Origin: Rhinopomastus cyanomelas
Lineage: Eukaryota; Chordata; Aves; Bucerotiformes; Rhinopomastidae
Direction of reading: 5' to 3'
Assembly: GCA_013400115.1 (NCBI GenBank)
Contig: VXBP01007531.1
Coordinates: 126,260-190,259, forward strand
DNA: 64,000 nt
The notes under the pieces are model-generated. The model worked only from the letters and a program-made list of their open reading frames with translations. It had not been told where the DNA came from and did no database searches. Both the position numbers and the translations under genes were made by a program. Positions 36,327-46,500 of this stretch are shown here, in pieces (within the stretch, counting starts at the first letter, position 1; every line of letters begins with the position of its first letter).

Positions 36327-38757
36327 CTGCAGGGAAGAGACAGCAGCTCAAGTGCCAGTCAACTGCAATGCCCAGGGTTCAGTGACCCTGGAAGCACAAA
36401 GAAACAGACATCTGCACTCTCCAGGGACAGAAGAGAAAGTATGATGGAACTAAAGGAGCTTAGAGGAGATGCAATGTGTGCTTGAACAGGATCACGTAGC
36501 ACCACTGTGGCTTTGATCTGTACTGCATGGGTGGGGGAACACAAACCTTAGGCAGGACATGGTGTACGGACAAAATCACTGAGCTAAGGCAACCAGAGTG
36601 GAATTCATTTGCCCACCACCACACAGGATGGCTCTTCTGTATCTCTAATATAAACGCTGGGCTAACATATGTACTGGCATCACACAATGTCCTGCCTAAG
36701 GTTTGTACTCCCCCACCCACGCAGTACAGACTGGTCACCAAATCAACGGTGGTGCTACATGGCTGTGTTGGCCATGGCTACAAGCCACCTCCACAGCACA
36801 GCATGCCCTTTGCCCAGGCATGTAGCACGTATCCAGGGGGCAGGTGTTTTTTGCAAGTCTCCCCAGTTGGATCCCTGCAGCATCACTGTGCTCAGAGCCT
36901 GGGAACAGTTGCAGACAGGTACTGACCTGTTCCTTTGGGAGGGCCAGAACCAACATAATCCGACAGCACAGTCCCACTCCCCACATCGTTGCCTTTCATG
37001 TTGGTCACCAAGAAGTGATGCCATTCCCTGAAAGGAGAAGGCAAAAAAAAAATCAATCAGGTACCAGCACAACCCTTCATTACACCAAACTGCTGCTTTT
37101 TGCTCAGGCCCTCAGTGTAGGGAGACTGAAGCAAAGAGCTGCTGTGCCAAAGGACAGCTGTACCAGTCCAGGTACTGCCTCAGTCACAACGCACCGCCTG
37201 TCAGATTCAGCTCATGTCACTCTACTTTCTTGTAGTGTCAGGAAACAGAGAGCCTGAGCTTCAGGACTGAGCACTCCACATACTTCTCAGCCTGACTCAG
37301 GCCAGGTGAGCTGGTCTTGATGTTGGAAAAACAGGCAGATGTTTTGGAATAACTGGAATAACACCTAACCTTGAAGCCATGAAACCAGACCAAAATGACC
37401 AGCTGATCATGGAATGAAGAAATGCTACTGAGGCTTTTTTACAGGATCTTCACAGACTGATAAAAGAAAACTACTCCTCGGAAGATGATAATTACATCAA
37501 CAAGAACTGGGGTAAAAGTTAAGTCAGCAGGAGGAGACGCAACCTCTGCCTCACTTTAAGACCCTGGCCTGCAGAAGCTGTCCACTCTCTGAGCACATAC
37601 AGGAGACAATAGGTACATTACTGCCTTTATTCAACGTGAGGAATCAGTTAGCCAGTCAGCTTTAAAACTAAAATGATAATCCCCAGTAGAGACTTGATAA
37701 ATAATGAGTATATTATTTAACAATAGTTTGGATGGTATAAATTACTTATTTCACGATTCAACGGGTTGGCCTTGTGGGTGACCACCTAGCTCCCAGCTTT
37801 GAGCAATAAAGAAATACATTGGCTCTGCATGTGGATCTGCTCTCTGTAAAGAACTTGCTTTTGGGACAACAGTCCCAGCTGTAAAGCTTCACTACAGGCA
37901 CAGACAGACCTAATTTGAGCTCACACACATGCAACAACTTGAGCAAGCAGCAGATGCTGTGCTTCTACAAGCTACAACAGCCCTTCCAACACCTCTGGCA
38001 GAAGTAGCTGCTCCTCCCCTTGCTGTCCCTGTCTCACAGAATCAGAGTGTTAGGGGTTGAAAGGGATCTCGAAAGATCACCTAGTCCAACACCCCTGCCT
38101 CAGGGATGCAAGGGCACTACCTTTAACCCAGGCCACAGCCGCACCTCGCACAGAGCACATGCCTGACCTCCTTTCCTTCTAAACTCTGCTTCGAACGAGA
38201 CAGATGCTCCATTAAACCCGGACAAGACAAGGAGGTCCCCACCTCCATTACCTGAACTTAGGGTCCTTCCTACTGGGAGCGTCCGGGTCTGTGAGAACCA
38301 GGGTGTAAAGCTTCTGCGGATCACAGCCATCCCACTCGATGCTGGTGGGGCGATGCTGGACCTACAGGGGTGATAGCGTTAGCACAAGCAGCCAGCCCCG
38401 CACCGCGGCCACATGTGATAGCAACGACTGCGCTGTTCAAGGCCGTTCGCGCCCGTTCGTACCCATCAGCGAGGCCGTCCGCAGCCCGGACTCTGACCCG
38501 ACCGCACGAGCCCCAAGAGGGCACCTCTCTGCACTCGCGGGAGCAGCGCGCAGCAGGGGCGCAGGAGGGCCGGTCGCCTCCCGCCATTTTGCCGCGGCGC
38601 TGTGGGCCCCAGCACTGCTCACCTGGGTGGGCGTGAGAACCTTGCCCAGTTCGTCTATCTCAAGGGAGCCGTACTTGACCCGCAGCGGATGCGCCGGCTG
38701 CTGCTCCACCTCGGTGAGGCTCAGCGGGCCGCTCCACTGCCCCAGATCCACCGGCAT
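36109..38757 (-). CDS. PEBP1: Phosphatidylethanolamine-binding protein 1 / RAF kinase inhibitor protein
   Basis: Small cytosolic PEBP-fold protein that binds phospholipid head groups and blocks RAF1 phosphorylation of MEK. Four exons on the minus strand (38757-38623, 38361-38252, 37027-36927, 36326-36109) join in phase into 187 residues, the length of the mammalian protein. The start MPVDLGQWSGPLSL and the end YEQLSGK match the family ends. The DPDAPSR ligand-site motif is at about residues 70-76. The second conserved region (GLHRYVWLVYEQ) spans the exon 3/4 border. The serine of KVASFRSKYG corresponds to the PKC-regulated Ser153. The gene is convergent with TAOK3 and divergent from VSIG10, as in human. 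No lesions are seen. Confidence 0.97.
36494..36761. repeat. Imperfect inverted repeat in PEBP1 intron 3
   Basis: The left arm 36494-36561 and the right arm 36685-36761 are reverse complements. They share tctgtactgc, gtgggtgggggaa/g and acaaaccttaggcaggacat, with roughly 85% identity outside an 8-base indel. The spacer is about 123 bases. I do not recognise the family. Confidence 0.75.
36927..37027 (-). CDS. PEBP1: PEBP1 exon 3
   Basis: EWHHFLVTNMKGNDVGSG...GPPKGT. Acceptor TTTCAG, donor GTCAGT. The HH pair of the ligand pocket is present. Confidence 0.96.
38030..38112 (-). mobile_element. CR1 3'-end fragment in PEBP1 intron 2
   Basis: tctcacagaatcagagtgtt, then ggttgaaagggatctcgaaa and tcacctagtccaacaccc. 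Confidence 0.8.
38252..38361 (-). CDS. PEBP1: PEBP1 exon 2
   Basis: VQHRPTSIEWDG...RKDPKF plus two bases. Acceptor CTGTAG, donor GTAATG. Carries the DPDAPSR pocket motif. Confidence 0.96.
38623..38757 (-). CDS. PEBP1: PEBP1 exon 1
   Basis: 45 codons from ATG (38757) to LTPTQ, donor GTGAGC. The start is preceded by a CpG island with CCAAT boxes. Confidence 0.96.
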
Positions 38758-38960
38758 GGTTACAGCTTCCACCGCAGCTCCTACTACCACTGCTATTGCG
38801 CAGCATCCGCACCCACTGGTCAATCAGCGCCCCCCTCGGCTCGCCCCGCCCCCCCGCTACCATTGGCTGAGACGCTGCCACGCTCCGCTCTCATTGGCGG
38901 CGACGCGCCACGAACCTTTCCACCGCTCCTGCTATAAAGGCGCCTCTAGCGAGACCCCAT
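38758..38960. promoter_or_regulatory. PEBP1: PEBP1 CpG-island promoter, possibly bidirectional
   Basis: A dense CpG block directly upstream of the PEBP1 ATG. ATTGG (minus-strand CCAAT boxes, NF-Y type) occurs near 38863 and 38892, with a further CAATCAG near 38820. On the plus strand a TATAAAGG lies at 38933-38940, pointing away from PEBP1. Confidence 0.65.
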
Positions 38961-39342
38961 CCCGCGTCGCACCCGGACTGGAGAAGCCGGTCACTGCCTG
39001 AGGGGTTCCCTGAGGCAGCGCAGGTGCTCCTGGCCGTGCTGTTAATTAGGTTGTCATGTACGTGCTAAGGCCCAAAGAGGACAAACCGTGCACCTTAGCA
39101 CGCGGCTCTTTGCCTTTGCATGCCTTAGCCCAGTGTGTGGCAGCCGCGGGAGAGCTGGCCATCTTGTGTTTTCCTCAAGCAGTAAGAAGACCCTGGAGAT
39201 CTGGGGATACCTCCGTGCTTTACAGCCCATGCTGCGAGGCTGCACAGAGAAGCGATCTGTGTGTTGCTGCAAACAGCAAACCAGGCTGCGAGCTGCTGTC
39301 TGCGGTGGTGGGCAGTGCAAGGCCATCATCAGTAAGCAAAAA

Positions 39343-39417
39343 GAACCCTGACATTCAAAGTTGGACCTGATAATCTTATAGGTCTTTTCCAGCCTAAATG
39401 TTTCTGCGATTCTGTGA
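39343..39417 (+). mobile_element. CR1 3'-end fragment
   Basis: Plus-strand tail: ttggacctgataatcttata, ggtcttttccagcctaaatg, ttctgcgattctgtga. Confidence 0.75.
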
Positions 39418-40133
39418 TGAGGGCAATTTCTCCTGTCATTCTGACCTGTTGGAGTGTAGTGTAGAGGAAAGGGACTTGGGGGTCCTGGTGGACAGCAGGA
39501 TGACTATAAGCCAGCAATGTGCTCTTGTGGCCAAGAGGGCCAACAGCATCCTGGGGTGGATTAGAAGAGGGGTGGTTAGCAGATCAAGAGGGGTTCTTCT
39601 CCCCCTCTACTCTGCACTGGTGAGACCACATCTGGGGTATTGTGTCCAGTTCTGGGGCCCTCATTTCAAGAGGGACGCGGGGCTGTTGGAGGGAGTCCAG
39701 CATAGAGCAAGGATGATGAGGGAAGTGGAGCACCTCCCATATGAGGAGAGGCTGAGGGAGCTGGGTCTCTTTAGCTTAGAGGAGACTGAGGGGTGACCTC
39801 ATTAATGTCTAAATATTTGAAGGATGGGTGTCAGGAAGGATGGAGCCAGGCTCTTCTCAATGTCATAGCATGAGGGGCAATGGGTGTAAGCCGGAACACA
39901 GGAGGTTCCACATAATTATCAGAAGGAACTTCTTCCCAGTGAGGGTGACGGAGCACTGGAACAGGCTGACCAAAGGAGTTGTGGAGTTTCCTTCACTGGA
40001 GGTGTTTAAAATCGGCCTGGATGTGTTCCTGTGCGACTTGATTTAGGTGATCCTGCTGTGGCGGGGGGGTGGACTAGATGATCTTTTGGGGTCCCTTCCA
40101 ATCCCTAACGATTCTATGATTCTATGTGTTCTG
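39418..40133 (+). mobile_element. CR1 LINE, 3' 700 bases
   Basis: Plus-strand CR1 joined directly to the previous tail. ORF2 C-terminal remnant (SVEERDLGVLVDSRMTISQQ) and a typical tail gattctatgattctatgtg. Sits between the PEBP1 and VSIG10 promoters. Confidence 0.93.
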
Positions 40134-40224
40134 TCCCTATCCAGGGATCGCAGTCTGTAGTTACTGACCTGTGGCTCGGAGTGGCTGAATTCCTGGTGAG
40201 GGGGGTCCCTTACTGCCTTCCTGA

Positions 40225-40422
40225 GGCTCTGAGGGGCTGTCCGAGATGGCGCCGCCAATACGGAGGGGCTCAGGTCGCCACGACTGTTATACGACCCGTT
40301 CCCGAGCCCTGGCCGTCGGTCGCACCCAGACGGTTCCGCCCTCCCTCCCCTGCCCTCTCTGCGGGGCGGGGTCCGGCAGCTCCGCCTGCGCGGGGCGGGA
40401 GGCTTTGGCGGGACACTCGGCC
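40225..40422 (+). promoter_or_regulatory. VSIG10: VSIG10 CpG-rich promoter
   Basis: A GC- and CpG-rich segment ending at the VSIG10 ATG. It contains a YY1-like gagatggcgccgcc (about 40242), a CCAAT box directly after it (ccaatacgg), and SP1-type ggggcggggtc and gggcggga boxes. Confidence 0.6.
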
Positions 40423-40507
40423 ATGGGGCTAGGCGGCGGGATCCCGCTGGCCCGGCTGCTCCTCGTCTTGTGCGTCTGCAGGCTGCTGCCGCGCCGGGCC
40501 GCCGCAG
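40423..40507 (+). CDS. VSIG10: VSIG10 exon 1, signal peptide
   Basis: ATG in ggccatggg. 28 codons plus one base, hydrophobic core LLLVLCVC, donor cag|gtagcg. The exon directly abuts the 10-bp minisatellite. Confidence 0.85.
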
Positions 40508-43500
40508 GTAGCGAGGACTGAGTGGGGATGAAGGAAGCTGAGGGAAGATAAGGGGAGCAGAAGGGGAATGAGGGGGGCTGACGAGGGCTGAAGGGAACTG
40601 AGAGGGTCTGAAGGGAGCTGCGGGGGTGTTGAGGAGTGCTGAAAGGAGCTGAGGAGGGCAAAGTGGGGTTGATGGGAGCTGAAGGAAGCTGAAACAAGCT
40701 GAAGAAGGCTGAAAGGAGCTGAGAGGTACTGAAGGAGTCTGAGGAGGGCTGAGAGGTACAAGCGGCCACCATGTGTGGGCAGCTGTTGAAGCAGTAGTTC
40801 TGTTCGCTGAGTTGCTGGAGGAAGGTCCCCAACCAGCGCTAATGCCAACTTCTGTCTTTTTAGAGATTTGAGGGATTTTTGTTTGGATTTTGGGGGGTTT
40901 CATGCCGAAACTAATGAGATTATTTGAAAACAAGGGAAGATGCTGAAGGGGCTGGTAGAAGGGGGATTCCTGGCCACCCTCGAGCTGCTCGTAGGGACCA
41001 GGGGCCATTTGGTACGGGAAGGAGAAGTTGGAAGGGGAGTATCATCAGTTGTGTTGCCCTCTCTAATGACTTTGACACAAGGGCAGGTTTTATTCCCTTT
41101 TTCAGCGTTGTATGCTGCCCAGAGTGGTGCAGGGATGAGGCTGCTGGGGCAAGTGGTTCAACAGAATAGTGAGTGAGCAGAGACATTGCTGTTACCCAGC
41201 ACTGTTGATGTTCTAACACTGATCTTTGGCTCATTCAGCAAAGAGTTTGTTGCCCTCCTCTCTTGGGCAGAAACAGCCCGTCCTTGCTTGCCTGTTGAGC
41301 CTTTTAAGTTGTGTCTCTCTTCCTAATCATACACCTGTGCTGAATGTTTTTAGTTGCCGAACACTTCTCGGAAATCCTTTGCCAGTAGCCTCCCTAAAGC
41401 ACCCCAGAAGGTTTTATCCATATCAGATATCCAGGTCTTTGGTGACAGAGGAAGGCTTTGCCGGTTCCCTTCATCCTTAACCCTGTCCTGTTTGTTTTGC
41501 AGGAACAGAGGAAGTAGTCTTTGGGGAGGTTGGAGGAAGCATCCTCCTTTTGTGTCGCAATGTCTCCAAAGAAGCAACCGAGGTGGTCTGGTTTCAAGGG
41601 GATCCGCATTCTTTCCCCCCACTCTTCTCCTCAAGGATTGCCTTCCCCCCAGACGTCCGTTTTTCACTGGTCAATAACAGCTCTCTGCACATCAGAGAGC
41701 TGCGTGTGCAGGATGAAGGGAACTACACTTGCAAGGAAGTGCTGAACAAGACCAACCATGAGCACAGGGTCCAGCTCCTGGTAGCCAGTAAGTCTGTCCT
41801 ACATCTGTGAATTTTCTCCCCTCACTCTCACAGGTTACCAGGTTCATCTGGCACTGGTGGAAAAATAGCGTAAAGAAGGGCAGAGTGGCCTTATGACACT
41901 GAAGCCTGTGAGCAGGCTGCTGCCACTCGGTTGCGTGTTCACTCACAAGCCCTGAGATGTGTCTAAATGATCTGTCCAGGATCAGTTCCATGTGCTGCAG
42001 AGGATGTGATGCTGGCTGTTAAGTCCGCAAAGTCTCTTTAGTTCCTCCTTTGCTGGTGATGATAAACTAGACTTTGGATGGATGCTTCATATTCTGTGTC
42101 TGTTCCAGCATGGTCCTTTGCCTCAGGATCTGTCTGATTTGATCCTTCATGAGGCCTATGGCATCCTGGCCTCAATCAAGAATGGTGCAACCAGCAGAAG
42201 CAGGGAGGTGATGGTGCCCCTGTACTCTGTACTCGTCAGACCCCACCTTGAGTACTGGGTCCAGTTTTGGGAACCACAGCATCAGAAGGACATGGAGGTG
42301 CTGGAGGCTGAGAGGGCTGGAAAACAGGCCCTGTGAAGAGCGGCTGAGGGAACTGGGATTATTTAGTCTAAAGGAGAGGAGACCTTATTTCTCTCTACAA
42401 CCTAAAAGGAGATTGTAGTGAGGCTGGTGCTGGTCTCTTCTTCCAAATCACTAATGATAGGATGAGGGGAAATAGCCTCAAGTTGCATCAGGGGAGGTTT
42501 AGATTGGCTATTAGGAAGAAATTCTCTCTGGGCAGCCTGCGCCATTGTTTTGTCACCCACACAGTAAAGTTTTTCCTTCTATCTAAATGAAACCTACTGT
42601 GTTCCAGCTTGTACCTGTTGCCCCTTGTCCTGTCATTTGATGCAACTGAAAACAGTTTGGCTCCATCCTCCTTACACCCACCCTTCAGATATTTATAGAG
42701 ATGAATAAGGTCTCCTCTCCGTCTTCACCTCTCCAGGCTAAACAGTCCTAGCTCTCTTAACATTTCCTGGTAAGAGAGATGCTCCAGGCCCCCAGTCATC
42801 TTCATTGCCCTCTGTTGGGCTCTTCTGCAGTAGTTCCCTGTCTCTTTTCTCAGCACTGCTGGAAGATCTAGCTCAGGGTTCCTCAAACCCTGGCCCGTGG
42901 GCCAGATACAGCCCCCAACACTGTCCTAGGACAGGGAACCGGCCCCATGTTTAAAAAGTTTGAGGACCACTGATCTAGCTAGAGATCATTCAATCCACTT
43001 GACCCACTGCCGCTGCAGGTCCTTTCTGTTTCTGCTAGGGAGCCATTACCTTGCCCAGATGTCCCATCTCATCTGTGGGGAGACCCCCCTCCAGGTTAGC
43101 AGACAGCACCAGTCCTGTGGCTGGTACCACTCTTAGCCCCTTCACCAAGCTGACTCAGATGTGACACAGATTCTAGCTCCTCAGACTCAGGCTGTGCCCT
43201 GCTGCCCTTTATGCCACCGAAAACCATAGTGTAGAGTTGAGAAGAGGGAAGAGCTGCGGCCACTTTGTCTGTTTTGATGACGCTCTATGCTCTATTGGCT
43301 CCTGCTCTTCTTGCTGGTCTATCAACACCTGCCATGCGCGAGACTTGTGTCCTGTTTGCATTCAGGGTGTTCCTTCCTTCTTGCTGTTTGGGGAAGGGAG
43401 TGTGTTGTAAAAGTTGTGCCTGATCTGTCCAGATTAAACCTCTGGAAATTCACAGGAATAAAAATTCCCTGCATGAGGCAAGGAGCCTGCAGATGGGGTT

Positions 43501-46500
43501 TGGATGGTCACGAAGGGCTGGAGTGAAGAAATGAGCTCCCCCCAGCTGCTTTGGAGGATATATATGTAGGTGTGTGAGGCTTAGGAGCAGGAAGCCCTCA
43601 GTCTGGAGCACTAGCGCAAAACACTCATGAACAGGAGGTATCTGTGACATTCCAAGTGTGATAAACTTCATTTATGAGCAGGTAATTAATGCATCAATTA
43701 ATTCCCAAAGGTTACAGAAGCATCCCTGTAAATAGGGGAGAGGTATTTATTGGTGGTGTTTAGAGGGGCAAGGGCTAGAAGTTGAAGTTTCTCAACATCA
43801 GATTAGAAACACAGGCTCTGATTTTTCACATCCACTGTTACTGGAGCAACTTAGCCTGGACTGGAGCAAACCTCAGACTCGGGCTGAGCACCAGCTGTAA
43901 AAGAACCACCCAGGGTCTACAGGCTTCATGTGGGACTCGACAGTCTTCAACCCATCTCATGGGTTGTACCGTAAAGTTCTCATTTCGCTTAAAACTGCGT
44001 TTTAAAACCCCACAAGCAGTGGAATAAACATTCTAGCAGCAGGACACAAGTGTAGCCCTGCTTGGTGCTGCTGATGTGTTTGTTCTGGATGGGAAATGTG
44101 AGGTGTGAAGGAAACACCCGCTTGCTCACCTCTAAGTGATTCCTTGTTAGGAGTGTGAGCAGCTGGGTATAGGCTGCTATTGGCTTTTCTGTGGGCATGA
44201 GGTTCCTTTTTGCTGTTGTTTTGTGAGATGGTTTTTTTGGTTGAGGAGTTTGGAGGCTTTAGTGTGTTAGTGTTTTGGAACAGAAGACGTTTAGATGGCA
44301 TTTAGACAGAGGAGAAGAGCTGTGCTGGGAATGCCTGAGGGTTGAGGATGGTGTCAGGAGGCAGGCTCCTGGAACCAGCATGAGAAGTATAACTGTATGT
44401 CCTGGAAGGGCTGTGCCCACCTCAGCATGGGGCAGTTTCTGATGATTCTGGCTGACAGGTTGCTCTTATTAACCACAGCCAGGGTTTGAGATTGGTTGTG
44501 AATCCTCCACAGCACTAGGACAGGGGAAGTGGTGCAGAGAACTTGCCTGACAGAGCTGGATCATACAAAATATGTTTATGTAGTTCCTGGAAAGCCAAGC
44601 CCCAAGAACGTATGTTCTTGTAGCTTATATGGGGTTTTGCCATCATATTTGGTTGTTTGGGGGGTTTTTAACTCCTGTCGTTCATTAGTTGCTTAAATAA
44701 ATGCTTTGCAAAACAACACCAGGTATCCCTCCAACACCTTTTGTTTGGGGCTGGCTTTGGCAGTGTCTGAGCTCTCGGTGGGGCCTTGTTCAGTGTTGGA
44801 CTAGTCAGGCCAGCTGTTGGGGCACAGCATGTTAATCCTTCCCGGACCAGAACACCTATTTCACAGATGTGCGAGTGTAAAACCAGCCTGTGGGAGAGGC
44901 AAGAACTCTGTACTGCATGAAGCAACCTGAGCTCTTCGTCACCCAAAGGGGTTGCTCTGGAGTTTCTGTTGGCTTCTAATCTGCCTCTGCCACTTCTAGT
45001 TGTTTCTGTATTTAAATAACAAGCACAACCTTGGTGATTGCCAACTGCCCTTGGCTTGAGGCCAGCAGTCACTTACCCTGATTTACCTGGAGTTTGTTCC
45101 CACTGCTGCAGCTGGTGTGGAGGCAGAATGCAGTGTGTGGCTGAGTAATATACATTGTGCCCCACATGGCAGTGACAGCCACATCAATCTGAGAAGGAAC
45201 TTCTTCACAGTGAGGGTGACGGAGCACTGGAACAGGCTGCCCAGGGTGGTTGTGGAGTCTCCTTCACTGCAGACGTTTAAGACTTGCCTGGATGTGTTCC
45301 TGTGTGACTTGGTCTAGGTGATCCTGCTATGGCGGGGGGATTGGACTAGATGATTTTTCGAGGTCCCTTCCAATCCCTAATGATTCTGTGATTCTGTGGT
45401 TCTGTGACAGCGGTTCCAGGAAGGGACCTCAGAGATCATCTACTCCATCCCCTGCCATGGACAGCGATGCCTCTCAACCTGACTTGGTTGCTCAAGGCCT
45501 TGTCTAACCTGGCCTTGAGCATCGCTGGGGAGGGGGTAGCCATAGACTCTCCAGGCAATTGATTCCAGAGCCTCTCCACCCTTGCACTAAAGAACTTCTT
45601 CCTAAGACCCAGTCTGAACCTCCTTTCCTTCAGTTTCAAGCCCTATCCCCTTGTCCTGTCAGTGGATCCCCTTGGGAAATGTCCCTCTGTAGCCTTCCTG
45701 GAGGTTCCCTTCAGGTACTGGAAGGCAGCTCTGAGGTCCCCCAGGAGTCTGTAGCACTTGGATCGTCTCAGTAGCATCATGGTTTGGCTTCAGTAGCACA
45801 TGGCTGATGATGTGAGTTGGAGTGGCCAGGACTCCCTGTGGGCAGAGTATGCCAGGAACAGCCTCCTCCTTCAGCAAGGTGCTGTTTCTTGCTGGTGCGG
45901 TGCTCTGGCTCAGAGCTGGTGAGTCTCAGAGACTGGCTGCTTGTCCCTGGGCAAGAGCCCTGATAGTTTCTGTGTGCTGCTGGGAAATCCAAGCACTTGT
46001 ATCAGCGGTGGGGAGAGGCAGAGCCTTGTTCTCAGGTAGCACGAATTGGTGTGGTGTCACCCCCATGGAGCTGTGTCATGAGGACCACAGGCAGTGTGGA
46101 GATCTTGTTCTCCCACTGTGTTTGTATGTTTATCTCTGTTGGATAAAGCTGTGGCAAGTAAGTCCCCCAAGGCTTGTGTGTGTTTGCAGGGCAGCCTCCT
46201 GCTTGATTCCTCTCAGCTGTTGTTCAGAGTTGGGCTTCCCTGGGGCTATGGAGCACAGGTCAGGGAGTGAGACGGGCAGGGATACCAGGAAAACTTTCAA
46301 GGGGAGTGATGGCAAACCCCAAACATTTGCAGGAGTTCCAGCCCTGGATGATGAAAGATATGACTACGAAATGTTTCTAACCACATGCTATTCTTGCTGA
46401 CAGATCCGCCACACTCAAGCCCAAAGTGTTGGGCTGAGACATCCTCATCAGGGCTGAATCTACAGCTGTTTTGCAGCTGGCCTGGGGGGCACCCCCACCC

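Noticed and set aside
38339..39001. 220-codon open frame on the plus strand
   Set aside because: Antisense to PEBP1 exon 1 and its CpG island; GC-rich sequence lacks stops. No domain is recognisable.
45822..46400. 192-codon open frame in VSIG10 intron 2, considered as the missing Ig exon
   Set aside because: No Cys-Trp-Cys Ig pattern, and no flanking phase-1 splice sites.
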